Source: Oscillospiraceae bacterium
Lineage (GTDB): Bacteria > Bacillota > Clostridia > Oscillospirales > Ruminococcaceae
NCBI GenBank assembly: GCA_029240015.1
Contig: JARBTU010000003.1
Span: 1-17,860, forward strand
Direction: 5' to 3'
Length of the DNA: 17,860 nucleotides
The notes beneath the pieces were generated by a model. It did no database searches and had not been told where the DNA came from. It was given only the letters and a program-made list of their open reading frames with translations. Of this stretch, positions 1 through 8,264 are shown one piece after another. Every line of letters begins with the position of its first letter. The stretch's first letter is position 1. Made by a program: the position numbers and the translations under genes.

Positions 1-351
1 CTTTTCTCTCACTGTTCTTGGAACCCAGTCCTGCGCTCTTATATAATCTATAACAGAACCTTTGATTCGTATGGACGCATAAGTATCAAATTTAATTCCT
101 CTTGAAGGATCGAAAGATTCCACCGCTTTAATCAGCGTGAGCATCCCGTTGCTGATCACATCTTCAATTTGTTCTTTTCCTGCAAAAACATAGTACATCT
201 TCTTTACAATGATTTCCACCAGGTTGGAATATAACAGTACGATTTCGTTTCTAAGCACCACATCTCCGGTTTTTTTGTAATTATCCCACAACGCTGCGTG
301 TTTTGTATTTGTTGCGTCATAAATTGCTGCTTGAATCAGCGTTTCTGTCAT
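1..351 (-). CDS. fliA: Flagellar sigma factor, FliA/SigD (sigma-28) family, N-terminal part
   Basis: The first 117 codons of a sigma-70-family factor are present and the gene runs off the left edge, so regions 3 and 4 are not seen. The visible protein has the region 2 pattern of sigma-28 factors: LRNEIVLLYSNLVEIIVKK near residues 33-51, then FDPSRGIKFDTYASIRIKG near 80-98, then IDYIRAQDW and PRTVREK at the end. Known role: directs RNA polymerase to late flagellar genes such as flagellin, stator and chemotaxis genes, usually held by FlgM until the hook is complete. The ATG at 351 has an AGGTGG ribosome binding site 7 bases upstream. The gene lies 34 bases after flhA. An operon-distal position matches sigD in Bacillus, but the flhF/flhG and chemotaxis genes normally in between are absent. 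Family is certain; the FliA name is inferred from sequence and context. Confidence 0.93.
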   Translation of the reverse strand, partial: MTETLIQAAIYDATNTKHAALWDNYKKTGDVVLRNEIVLLYSNLVEIIVKKMYYVFAGKEQIEDVISNGMLTLIKAVESFDPSRGIKFDTYASIRIKGSVIDYIRAQDWVPRTVREK

Positions 352-385
352 TTTCCCACCACCTAAGTTTATATTAAAATCAATC

Positions 386-2428
386 TTACACTGAAACCGT
401 AGACGAAGCTACAATCTGAATGTTACTCTCGATTTCATTAAAGGATAAGACAGTTATTTCAGGCAAAAATTGTTCTGTCATCTTCTTAAAATAGAACCGC
501 ACAACTGGTGACGTCAGAATAATAATTTCTTCGTTCAAGCTGTTCATTTTTTTGATCTCTTCAATCAAGGAGGCGACAATCTTCTGCATCATGGCAGGTT
601 CCATCGCAATATAAGAGCCATGCTCCGTTTTTCTTATGGAAGACATGATATTCTTTTCAACCTCCGGGTCAAGCGCAATAACATTGATTTTGTTGCCTTT
701 TACATACATACGGGTAATTGTCCTCTTGAACGCCTGCCTTACGTATTCGGTCAGCATATCCGTGTCTTTTGTAACAATCCCATAGTCTCCAATTGTTTCG
801 AGTATCGTAACCAAGTCTTTGACAGGAAGTCTTTCTTTTAAAAGATTCCCCAGTATTTTTTGGAGATCGCCAAGCGGGATCACCGTCGGAACGATATCTT
901 CCACCAGTTCCTTGTTCGTTTTTTTGAGGTTATCAAGCAGTTGAATGACATCTTGTCTGCTGAGAAGCTCATTAGCATATCTTTTTATTGTTTCGGAAAG
1001 ATGTGTGATGATAACAGACAGCGCATCAATAACTGTGTATCCGTATATTTCTGCATCCTCTTTCATTTGTGCGGTAATCCACTTTGCTTCTGTTCCGAAA
1101 GCAGGTTCGATGACATCGATTCCATCCACTTCCTGCAATATTTTATTATCTGATGTCATCGCCAAGAAGTGGTCGGTCAGAACTTCCCCTCTGGCTACTT
1201 CCTCTCCTTTTATCTTGATGACATATTCCCCGGGAGACAGCTGAATATTATCTCTTAATCTTACAGAAGGAATCACCATTCCAAAATCGGTTGCAAACTG
1301 TTTTCTGAACATGACGACCCTGTCAACAAAACTGCCTCCCATGGACTCATCAATAAATTGAACGATGCTATATCCAAATTCCATTTCAATTTGTTCTACA
1401 TTAAGCAAACTGTATACATTGTCAATATTCCTGTAAAAATCCATTTCACTGCTCGGTGCAGCCATATCAGGAATCTCCGATTCCAAAGGTTTTTCTATAT
1501 TTTTAAGTTTATATCCTATGAATAAAAACAACCCGCCTATTACAATCAAAGGGGCTATTGGCATGCCCGGTACCAAGCAAAGTACAAACAGCGCAATCCC
1601 CGCAATAGTTAAAACAAGCGGCTGCCCCGACAACTGGCGGGTCAGTTCCACACTTAAGCTGCTTTCAGAAGCAGCCCTGGTAACAATCAAACCTGTTGCG
1701 GTAGAAACCATCAACGCAGGTAACTGAGAAACCAATCCGTCGCCCACCGTTGCAACGGTATAGGTATGAAGAATTGTCCCAATATCAGCTGTTCCTGCCA
1801 TAAGACCTATAATGGATCCGCCGATGATGTTGATGAAAATAACGATAATCGAAACGATTGCGTCTCCCTTAACAAACTTGGAAGCACCGTCCATTGCTCC
1901 ATAAAAATCAGCTCCACGCTGAATTTTATTTCTTCTTTCAATCGCTGTCTTCTCGTCAATAAGTCCCGCGTTTAAGTCAGCATCGATTGCCATTTGTTTT
2001 CCCGGCATCGCGTCCAGCGTAAACCTTGCAGCAACTTCAGATACTCTCTCTGCACCTTTGGTGATAACAATGAACTGGATAACGATAATGATAACAAAGA
2101 TAACAAGCCCTATAACCGCGTTGCCTCCGATTACAACCTTACCAAAAGTTTCAATAACCTTTCCGGCCGACCCTCCGTTTGAGAGAATAAGACGTGTGGA
2201 TGAAACGTTAAGTCCTACACGCAAAAGCGTGGTAATAAGCAGCAATGACGGGAACGCTGAAAATTCCAAAACATCTTTTGTATACATGGTTATCATCATA
2301 ATAACCAGCGATAGCGATATATTAAATATAATCATTCCATCGAGCAAAGCTGGCGGTAACGGTATAATAATCAAAAAGATGATACATAGCACAAACAAAG
2401 CCAGAACATTGTTCAAAATTTTCTTCAA
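386..2428 (-). CDS. flhA: Flagellar export gate protein FlhA
   Basis: FlhA is the large inner-membrane subunit of the flagellar type III export gate. Its cytoplasmic domain docks chaperone-substrate complexes and its membrane part couples export to the proton motive force. The first 310 or so residues hold a series of hydrophobic helices (for example near 8-28, 34-48, 100-125, 190-212 and 270-305). Between them lies the FHIPEP-family signature MPGKQMAIDADLNAGLIDEK near residues 141-160. The remaining half is the soluble FlhA-C domain, ending in SSTVSV. The length of 680 aa is normal. I chose the TTG at 2428 because the only good ribosome binding site, GAGGA at 2438-2442, is 9 bases away from it. 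An ATG three codons earlier (2437) directly abuts that site and is poorly placed. The gene follows flhB by 38 bases. Confidence 0.97.
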   Translation of the reverse strand: MKKILNNVLALFVLCIIFLIIIPLPPALLDGMIIFNISLSLVIMMITMYTKDVLEFSAFPSLLLITTLLRVGLNVSSTRLILSNGGSAGKVIETFGKVVIGGNAVIGLVIFVIIIVIQFIVITKGAERVSEVAARFTLDAMPGKQMAIDADLNAGLIDEKTAIERRNKIQRGADFYGAMDGASKFVKGDAIVSIIVIFINIIGGSIIGLMAGTADIGTILHTYTVATVGDGLVSQLPALMVSTATGLIVTRAASESSLSVELTRQLSGQPLVLTIAGIALFVLCLVPGMPIAPLIVIGGLFLFIGYKLKNIEKPLESEIPDMAAPSSEMDFYRNIDNVYSLLNVEQIEMEFGYSIVQFIDESMGGSFVDRVVMFRKQFATDFGMVIPSVRLRDNIQLSPGEYVIKIKGEEVARGEVLTDHFLAMTSDNKILQEVDGIDVIEPAFGTEAKWITAQMKEDAEIYGYTVIDALSVIITHLSETIKRYANELLSRQDVIQLLDNLKKTNKELVEDIVPTVIPLGDLQKILGNLLKERLPVKDLVTILETIGDYGIVTKDTDMLTEYVRQAFKRTITRMYVKGNKINVIALDPEVEKNIMSSIRKTEHGSYIAMEPAMMQKIVASLIEEIKKMNSLNEEIIILTSPVVRFYFKKMTEQFLPEITVLSFNEIESNIQIVASSTVSV

Positions 2429-2437
2429 AACTATCAT

Positions 2438-2442
2438 TCCTC
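2438..2442 (-). promoter_or_regulatory. Ribosome binding site deciding the flhA start
   Basis: GAGGA immediately precedes an ATG at 2437 with no spacer, but sits 9 bases before an in-frame TTG at 2428. The usual 5-10 base spacing favours the TTG, giving a protein starting MKKILNN. Confidence 0.6.
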
Positions 2443-2466
2443 AACTATCTTAAACATTTAACAAAT

Positions 2467-3522
2467 TCAGCGATTTCCTTTGGCGCTGTAAACATATGAT
2501 AACACCTCTGCAACAGCCTGATAAAATTCCGGCGGAATTTCTTTGTCAAGCTTCGCTCCTTTATACAAGGCTCTTGCAAGAGGAGGATTCTCTTCTATTT
2601 TAATATAATTGTCTTTTGCAATCTGCTTGATTTTCAGCGCGATATTGTTTCTTCCCTTCGCGATAACAACAGGTGCAATATTTACTTTGTCATCATACTT
2701 CAAAGCAACGGCAAAATGCTCCGGATTGACAATGACAACGTCCGCATGAGGAACTTTCTGCATCATTCTTGCACTGGACATTTTCCTCTGTCTGCTTTTT
2801 ATTTCAGACCTGATGTAAGGATCCCCTTCCATCTGTTTCATTTCCTCTTTTATTTCATGTTTAGACATCTTCATGTCTTTTTCGTATTGCCACCATTGAA
2901 TGAAATAATCAAGAATGCCAATAAAGATAACTGCTATACAAATCTTTATAAATATATTAAACACAGACGAAGCAATAAAGAAAATCGTCTGCGGAACAGG
3001 CACGGAATAAAAAGAAGCCACGTTTTTTGTAAATTCTTTGATATCCGAAAACATGGCAATCGAAATAAATATGATCATTAAAATGGATTTTAAAAGTTGA
3101 AGAAGTGCCTTCATAGACATCATTTTCTTCAATCCGCTGATTGGATTTAATCTGTTAAGTTTAAAAGCAATCTGCTTTGTGCTAAAAATAAATTTTGTCT
3201 GTATCCCTGACAATATAAACGAAGTAACCGCGGAAATCAACATCAAAGGCAACACCAATACTACGACACGCCCGATAACATCCATGGAAAGCTGCGTCAA
3301 TTCGTGAATGCCAATATGTTTCACATTCCCTGAACCTGTTACGAAGAATGCCATTGTTTGTTGGAGAAACTTATAAATATATCCTCCCAAAAATTTAAGT
3401 GAGGTAAACATTACCAAGAGGTTAAATGCAATAACAATGTCGCGGCCCTGAAAGACGTTACCTTTTTTTCGTTCGTCTTGCCGCCGCTTGGGAGTGGCTT
3501 TTTCGGTCTTTTCACCAGCCAA
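2467..3522 (-). CDS. flhB: Flagellar export switch protein FlhB (NPEH variant)
   Basis: FlhB is the membrane protein that switches the flagellar export apparatus from rod/hook to filament substrates. The N-terminus GEKTEKATPKR is the family signature. Four hydrophobic segments lie near residues 28-48, 82-108, 140-158 and 180-207, followed by the cytoplasmic domain. The autocleavage site, usually NPTH, reads NPEH here (N266-P267-E268-H269, bases 2716-2727). Known chemistry cuts between Asn and Pro, and Asn, Pro and His are all retained. The 351-aa length is normal. I prefer the TTG at 3522: AGAGGTGA at 3528-3535 lies 5 bases upstream, whereas the alternative GTG at 3531 falls inside that ribosome binding site. 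The gene lies 20 bases after fliR. Confidence 0.97.
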   Translation of the reverse strand: MAGEKTEKATPKRRQDERKKGNVFQGRDIVIAFNLLVMFTSLKFLGGYIYKFLQQTMAFFVTGSGNVKHIGIHELTQLSMDVIGRVVVLVLPLMLISAVTSFILSGIQTKFIFSTKQIAFKLNRLNPISGLKKMMSMKALLQLLKSILMIIFISIAMFSDIKEFTKNVASFYSVPVPQTIFFIASSVFNIFIKICIAVIFIGILDYFIQWWQYEKDMKMSKHEIKEEMKQMEGDPYIRSEIKSRQRKMSSARMMQKVPHADVVIVNPEHFAVALKYDDKVNIAPVVIAKGRNNIALKIKQIAKDNYIKIEENPPLARALYKGAKLDKEIPPEFYQAVAEVLSYVYSAKGNR

Positions 3523-3527
3523 AGCAA

Positions 3528-3535
3528 TCACCTCT
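3528..3535 (-). promoter_or_regulatory. Ribosome binding site deciding the flhB start
   Basis: AGAGGTGA matches the anti-Shine-Dalgarno sequence well. The in-frame GTG at 3531-3529 is part of this element and so cannot easily use it, which points to the TTG at 3522 as the initiator. Confidence 0.6.
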
Positions 3536-3542
3536 CACGATT

Positions 3543-4319
3543 CTAAGTATTTTGCAAAATTTTTAACCCGCTTGTAATCTTTTGAAACATCTCTGCATAT
3601 AAGCCGTCGCAAAAAGAACCAAAAGCAGGAGCCAAAAGAACCAATACAACAATTCCAATTAAAAGCTTTAGCTGAATTCCAATCGAAAAAATGTTCAGAT
3701 GAGGTACTGCTCTTGTCAAAACGCCCATCCCAATTTCGCTCACCAGCTCTACCGCGGTAATAGGAAGTGCAAATTTAGCTGCAAGCACAAGTGCAGAACC
3801 CAGCATTCCTGCGATGGCAAGCCCCAAATTCGTCAGGTTAACGTCAGAGCCGCACGGAATTGCAACAATGGTATCCGACAAAAGCTTAAAAAGAGTAATG
3901 TGTCCGTTTGTGACAAAGAACAAAAGAATGATAAACCCATAATATATCGACCCCGTAACTGCTGCAGACACGTTGCTTCCCGGGTCAAAAACTTTTGCCA
4001 TTCCAATACCAAGTTGTGTATCAATAAAGTCGGTTGCAACCAGGATGCTTGATAAAAAAATATTCATAATCAAAGCTATGGAATATCCAATGGCAAACTC
4101 AACTATTCCCCTGATAATAAACTCAAACATGTTGGTTATCTGAGGAACTTCCACAGTCGAATATACTGTCAGTAATACAGACAGTGCCAATGTTAAACCC
4201 ACTTTGACCATGTTGGGAACATTCCTTCTTCCGAACAACGGATTAAGAAAAATCGCTCCGCTCATTCGCAGCACGATAAGAAGAAACAACGGATACTTAT
4301 CGAATATTTCTCCAATCAT
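3543..4319 (-). CDS. fliR: Flagellar export gate protein FliR
   Basis: A 258-aa highly hydrophobic protein of the FliR/SctT family. In the mature apparatus one FliR joins five FliP and four FliQ subunits in the export-gate core. Visible family features are an N-terminal hydrophobic segment (residues 11-27), the conserved NPLFGRRNVP stretch near 26-35, an acidic membrane segment beginning near residue 66, and several further membrane helices up to about residue 235. The ATG at 4319 is preceded by GGGG 7 bases upstream. It starts 16 bases after fliQ ends and is followed by flhB, the conserved order. FliR is fused to FlhB in some clostridia; here they are separate genes. Confidence 0.96.
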   Translation of the reverse strand: MIGEIFDKYPLFLLIVLRMSGAIFLNPLFGRRNVPNMVKVGLTLALSVLLTVYSTVEVPQITNMFEFIIRGIVEFAIGYSIALIMNIFLSSILVATDFIDTQLGIGMAKVFDPGSNVSAAVTGSIYYGFIILLFFVTNGHITLFKLLSDTIVAIPCGSDVNLTNLGLAIAGMLGSALVLAAKFALPITAVELVSEIGMGVLTRAVPHLNIFSIGIQLKLLIGIVVLVLLAPAFGSFCDGLYAEMFQKITSGLKILQNT

Positions 4320-4335
4320 ATCATAGCCCCATCAA

Positions 4336-4605
4336 TCACTTTATATATGTAATCATACTGGTAAAAAGCCGGTTGACAAAATCCACCAAAGTATTCATCA
4401 TCCACGGACCGGTTGCAATCAATACAATCGCAATGGCAATTATTTTCGGAACAAAGGTTATCGTTTGCTCGTTGACCTGTGTAGCCGCCTGAAAAATAGA
4501 AATAATCAATCCGACCACAACGCTTACAACCAACAAAGGAGCTGCCAATTTTAGACAAGTAAACAATGCATCTCTCAATACTGTAAGAATTTCACCTTGT
4601 GTCAA
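4336..4605 (-). CDS. fliQ: Flagellar export gate protein FliQ
   Basis: An 89-aa protein of the FliQ/SctS family, a small two-helix subunit that wraps around the FliP-FliR core of the export gate. The hydrophobic hairpin spans roughly residues 16-38 and 52-74. Between them lies the family-typical SIFQAATQVNEQTITFVPK stretch near 36-54. Initiation is at TTG (4605), with a strong AAGGAGG 8 bases upstream. An ATG inside the spacer is out of frame. The gene sits 38 bases after fliP and 16 bases before fliR. Confidence 0.96.
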   Translation of the reverse strand: MTQGEILTVLRDALFTCLKLAAPLLVVSVVVGLIISIFQAATQVNEQTITFVPKIIAIAIVLIATGPWMMNTLVDFVNRLFTSMITYIK

Positions 4606-4643
4606 AAAGCATTCCTCCTTTTATTAAATTATCAAAATTGTGT

Positions 4644-5408
4644 TTATGTAGTAAAGCTGACTACCAATGTTTTTACGACCAATGACCACCCATCGACCAC
4701 AACAAACAAAATCAGCTTAAACGGTAGCGATATCATTGATGGAGGAACCATGATCATACCCATTGACATCAAGGTACTGGCGACCACCATATCTATAATC
4801 AAGAAAGGGATTAAAATCATAAATCCCATAATAAAAGCTTTTTTTAGCTCGCTTAAAACAAAAGCAGGGATCAAAGCTTCTGTTGGAATGTCGTCGTAAT
4901 TTTTAATACTTTCTTTGTTGGAAAGCTTTAAAAACAACTGCATTTCTTTTGTGCTGGTCTGTTTGAGCATAAAGGTCCGCATAGGTTTCAGCGCCGCATC
5001 AACGGCTTGTTCCTGCGTAATTTTCCCGGCTGCAAAAGGCTGATAAGCTTCTTTGTTAACCTGTGTCACAACAGGAGACATAATAAACAGTGTTAAAAAT
5101 AACGACAAACCAATCAGAACCTGATTGGGGGGTGTTTGCTGTAAGCCAAGGCCTGTCCTTACAAAAGACATCACTACAACGATTCTGGTAAACGATGTCA
5201 TCATCAAAATGATGGACGGTGCCAAGCTCAATACTGTAAGTAAAAACAGTAACTGAAGACTTTGAGCTGTACCGGGATTCGCGTCGGAGCCATTGATGTT
5301 TACAGATATGCCCGGTTGGTCGGCAGCAGAAGCAGAAATGATAAGCCAACTAATGATACAAATAATAGGAAGAGCAACTGAAACTATCTTTAATACCTTA
5401 CGTTTCAT
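4644..5408 (-). CDS. fliP: Flagellar export gate protein FliP, with signal peptide
   Basis: FliP (SctR family) forms the pentameric channel at the heart of the flagellar export gate. The protein is 254 aa. A cleavable signal peptide is visible: basic MKRK, a hydrophobic core over residues 6-24, and a likely cut after ASA at residue 28. FliP is known to carry such a signal. The family signatures follow: SFTRIVVVMSFVR near 72-84, the PPNQVLIGLSLFL stretch near 93-105, and AFIMGFMILIPFLIIDMVVA near 191-210 with the MVPP motif just after. The ATG at 5408 has GGGGG 7 bases upstream and overlaps the end of fliO by 11 bases, so the two are probably translationally coupled. The frame stays open upstream to 5519, but that stretch lies inside fliO and would precede the signal peptide. 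Confidence 0.97.
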   Translation of the reverse strand: MKRKVLKIVSVALPIICIISWLIISASAADQPGISVNINGSDANPGTAQSLQLLFLLTVLSLAPSIILMMTSFTRIVVVMSFVRTGLGLQQTPPNQVLIGLSLFLTLFIMSPVVTQVNKEAYQPFAAGKITQEQAVDAALKPMRTFMLKQTSTKEMQLFLKLSNKESIKNYDDIPTEALIPAFVLSELKKAFIMGFMILIPFLIIDMVVASTLMSMGMIMVPPSMISLPFKLILFVVVDGWSLVVKTLVVSFTT

Positions 5409-5772
5409 CTTTGTTCCCCCTTTTTTTGAACCTTTCTTTTCCGAGAGCAATCTGTTTCTTGACCAGCTCTCCGAAAATTGTCGCAAAATCAGTTGGAACA
5501 TCCTTATCTTCGTCTCCAAAATCTACCTCTCCCAGTTCTTTAAGAAGAGTTATTTGCTGCCCGCTCACTCCAATAATATATTTTTCATTACAAATTTCAG
5601 CAACAATAATGCTCTTATCCTGTCCTAATACCACTCTGTCAATAACTTTTATGTGCTTGCTTCGCACAGAAAATGAATGTTTTTTTATAATCCATTTGCT
5701 TCCGTATACTATGAGTATAAGTATTAGAACGACACCAATGAACGAAAAAATCAAAGAAATGATTTCTGGCAA
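5398..5772 (-). CDS. fliO: Flagellar biosynthesis protein FliO (FliZ in Bacillus)
   Basis: A 124-aa membrane-anchored protein at the usual fliO position directly before fliP. One transmembrane helix covers about residues 4-24, followed by a basic stretch (KWIIKKH). The cytoplasmic domain includes the conserved IKVIDRVVLGQDKSIIVAEI segment near residues 40-59 and the VSGQQITLL motif near 69-77. FliO is known to help assemble FliP in the export gate. It is poorly conserved, and the call rests on this pattern plus context. Translation starts at TTG (5772) with AGGGG 6 bases upstream. The last 11 bases overlap the fliP start. It lies 25 bases after cheY. Confidence 0.9.
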   Translation of the reverse strand: MPEIISLIFSFIGVVLILILIVYGSKWIIKKHSFSVRSKHIKVIDRVVLGQDKSIIVAEICNEKYIIGVSGQQITLLKELGEVDFGDEDKDVPTDFATIFGELVKKQIALGKERFKKRGNKDET

Positions 5773-5797
5773 CTGTTTCCCCTCTTTTCAAACGAGT

Positions 5798-6163
5798 TTA
5801 TAAACCCAATACCTTGTTCACAGCTTTTACAATTCGATCAGCCTGAAACGGCTTCACAATAAAGTCAGCTGCTCCGGATTTGATTGCCTCGATCACCATG
5901 GACTCTTGTCCCATTGCGGAGCACATAATCACCTTTGCATTCGGGTCAATTTTTTTGATTTCATTTAGCGTTTGCAACCCATCCATGTTTGGCATGGTAA
6001 TGTCTAAAATCACCACATCCGGATTTGATGAATGATATTTTTCAACTGCTGCGACTCCGTCTGCCGCTTCATCTGCGATTTCAAATGAATTTTTTACAAG
6101 AATATCCTTAATCATCATTCTCATAAAACTTGCATCATCCACTACAAGAATTCTTTTCCCCAT
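5798..6163 (-). CDS. cheY: Chemotaxis response regulator CheY
   Basis: A 121-aa single-domain receiver with no output domain. The acidic pocket is D9-D10, the phosphoacceptor is D54 (in VVILDITMPNMDG), the switch Ser is S82 in MCSAMGQ, and the conserved Lys is K104 before P105. All catalytic residues are present. The CSAMGQ and KPFQADR stretches are very close to Gram-positive CheY. In these bacteria CheY-P binds FliM and FliY at the motor; the phosphodonor CheA is outside this window. The ATG at 6163 has GAGGTG 7 bases upstream. An earlier in-frame ATG at 6178 has no ribosome binding site. The position between fliY and fliO is the conserved Bacillus/Clostridia arrangement. Confidence 0.97.
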   Translation of the reverse strand: MGKRILVVDDASFMRMMIKDILVKNSFEIADEAADGVAAVEKYHSSNPDVVILDITMPNMDGLQTLNEIKKIDPNAKVIMCSAMGQESMVIEAIKSGAADFIVKPFQADRIVKAVNKVLGL

Positions 6164-6184
6164 TATATTACACCTCATTAAAAA

Positions 6185-7273
6185 TTAATTGTTCTTTTCA
6201 ATAATCTCTGTAATTCTGACACCAAAGTAATCATCGATTACCACTACATCCCCTTTAGCAATCAGCTCTCCGTTGACAATAATGTCCACCGGGTCTCCTG
6301 CCTGCTTATCCAGTTCAATGATAGAGCCTTGTGTAAACTCCATAATTTCTTTGACCTGCCTGCTGGTTTTCCCGATTTCTACTGTTATTTCCAACGGAAC
6401 ATCCATGATGATATTAAGATTCGACACCGTCGGTCCTGTATTGTTATGATTGGAATCAAAACTAACAAAGTTTGCTTTTGTGACGTTTACATCGTTGTAT
6501 TGCTGCTTCTGTTCTTTTTGAGGAATCGCCTGCGGTCTTGTTTGAGCTGCCCTTGGAACGGATTTCACTGGTTGTTCTTTTGGTTGCGGTGGAGTCTTTT
6601 CCAGCACTTTCGCCGCCGAACTTAGTTGAGTATCTATCAAGTTCTTGGCAAGATCTTTTGCAAAGCCCATAGGCATTACATTAATGATTTCACTGTCAAT
6701 AATCTCACCAATCATTAATCTTAATTTTACAACAACAATTCTGTCCGCTATGTCAAAAACATGGGTAGAATCTTCATATTCCTCAAGCAGAGTACAGCTC
6801 GGTGTAGAGATGTTAATTTTTCGATTGAAGAATGTAGCCAACGATGTAGACGAAGCACCCATCATTTGGTTCATAATTTCAGACACTGCGCTGACATGGA
6901 GCTCAGTGAATTCATCGTCAATATTTTCACCGCTGTTTCCCATCATGATATCAACCATGACTTTTGCATCATGCTGTTTTACTACAAGGAAGTTTGCTCC
7001 CGCCAATCCTTCAATATAGTCAATCTTGACTCCAACTGCAGGAACCATGCTTTTGTACTGAAAATCCTTGCTGTCTTCAATCGCAACTTCGGGAGTTGTT
7101 ATCAACACTTGCATATTAAGCATAGTGGACAACGCTTTAGCCGCTGAACCCATACTAATATTAAACGATTCCCCTATTGCATCCGCTTCCATCTCAGTCA
7201 AATCGTTTTCAGTGTCTCTAAAAGCATCTTCATTTAATAATTGATCTATTGTGTTTTGGTCAAGTTGATCCAT
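6185..7273 (-). CDS. fliY: Flagellar switch and CheY-P phosphatase FliY
   Basis: A 362-aa protein combining a CheC-like phosphatase domain with a FliN-type SpoA domain. It starts with a peptide resembling the CheY-P-binding tail (LDQNTIDQLL, residues 4-13). Both CheC active-site signatures are complete, with Glu, Asn and a Pro 23 residues after the Asn: D31-E35-N38-P61 and S128-E132-N135-P158. A Pro/Gln-rich linker covers about residues 227-258. The C-terminal FliN/SpoA domain (about 285-358) includes MDVPLEITVEIGKT and forms the C-ring base. Established role in Bacillus: removes phosphate from CheY-P at the switch. The ATG at 7273 has GGGGAG 6 bases upstream and overlaps fliM by 14 bases. 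The frame opens at a GTG (7294), but that lacks a ribosome binding site. Confidence 0.96.
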   Translation of the reverse strand: MDQLDQNTIDQLLNEDAFRDTENDLTEMEADAIGESFNISMGSAAKALSTMLNMQVLITTPEVAIEDSKDFQYKSMVPAVGVKIDYIEGLAGANFLVVKQHDAKVMVDIMMGNSGENIDDEFTELHVSAVSEIMNQMMGASSTSLATFFNRKINISTPSCTLLEEYEDSTHVFDIADRIVVVKLRLMIGEIIDSEIINVMPMGFAKDLAKNLIDTQLSSAAKVLEKTPPQPKEQPVKSVPRAAQTRPQAIPQKEQKQQYNDVNVTKANFVSFDSNHNNTGPTVSNLNIIMDVPLEITVEIGKTSRQVKEIMEFTQGSIIELDKQAGDPVDIIVNGELIAKGDVVVIDDYFGVRITEIIEKNN

Positions 7274-8264
7274 TTGCTTCTCCCCGTTCTGCACTTTTTA
7301 ATATTTGAACAGCCTTAATGCGTTTTTTAGTGCCAAGCTGAGCATAAAACCACGTTTTGTTTCCTGCATTCATCTTAACCTTGCTGTCTACTTTTTGTCT
7401 AAGCTTGATGACGTCGCCCACTTCCATATTCAAAACATCCCTTAAATTTACAGAGGCATTTCCCAAAATTGCTGTCAGCTCAATTTGAGAATGATATATT
7501 TGGGACAGAATGGATTTCCTACTCGCTTCTGTGTCGATATCTTTCCTGATTCTTTCAGTCATTCTGTATCTTGTATAAAGCTTTTCATTAATAGGCTCTA
7601 GCCAAACATAAGGAATACATATTGTGATATTACCTGTAATCTCTTTGATCTTCACTTCCAAAACAATAATAACCACGATTTCATCCAGATGCATGATGCG
7701 GTTGGTCCCGTTACTCATCTCAAACTTCCTGAATTCCGGCTGAACATCAGCAACGTTGGACCATGCATCTTTTAAATAAGCTATTAAGTTTTTATAAAGC
7801 CTTTCCATCAAAACAAGCTCAATATCTGTATACTCCCGATTAACAGATCCTGGATCACCCGTGCCTCCCAGCATCTTATCCATGATTACAAAAGATAGAT
7901 CTCTGGAAATCTCCATTAGGATAGTCCCTTCGAACGGCAACATATCCAAGACAGCTATCAAAACGGAATCCGGCAAAGAATTGGAATATTCGTAATATTT
8001 TGTTTCTTCTATTGAAATTACGTCCAATTGGCAAAATGTTCTTAACGTACCGGTCAGATAAGAAGATAAATGCCTTGCATAGATGTCATAAACTCCCACA
8101 ATTGTTCTGAGCTGTTCTTTAGTAAATTTTTTCGGAATTTTAAAATCATACTCTTTAATTTTCTTTTGATTTTTCAAATCTTCATCGTTACTTATTTCTA
8201 CTTGTCCACCTATTATATCTTGTAAGAGCTCATCAATTTGGAATTGAGTAAGTACTTCTTTCAA
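7260..8264 (-). CDS. fliM: Flagellar motor switch protein FliM
   Basis: A 334-aa FliM, the middle C-ring protein linking FliG to FliY/FliN. The N-terminal CheY-P-binding tail reads LTQFQIDELL (residues 5-14), a variant of the usual LSQxEIDALL with Gln in place of the common Glu. The middle CheC-like domain contains the GGTG motif (133-136), known to contact FliG. The C-terminal SpoA domain begins near residue 262 (HSQIELTAILG). Start is TTG at 8264, with AAGGAG 10 bases upstream. The 3' end overlaps fliY by 14 bases. Upstream lies a 225-base gap instead of fliL, the usual neighbour. Confidence 0.96.
   Translation of the reverse strand: MKEVLTQFQIDELLQDIIGGQVEISNDEDLKNQKKIKEYDFKIPKKFTKEQLRTIVGVYDIYARHLSSYLTGTLRTFCQLDVISIEETKYYEYSNSLPDSVLIAVLDMLPFEGTILMEISRDLSFVIMDKMLGGTGDPGSVNREYTDIELVLMERLYKNLIAYLKDAWSNVADVQPEFRKFEMSNGTNRIMHLDEIVVIIVLEVKIKEITGNITICIPYVWLEPINEKLYTRYRMTERIRKDIDTEASRKSILSQIYHSQIELTAILGNASVNLRDVLNMEVGDVIKLRQKVDSKVKMNAGNKTWFYAQLGTKKRIKAVQILKSAERGEANGST

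Noticed and set aside
5409..5519. Upstream extension of fliP by 37 codons
   Set aside because: It would precede the signal peptide and lies inside fliO; the ATG at 5408 has a strong ribosome binding site.
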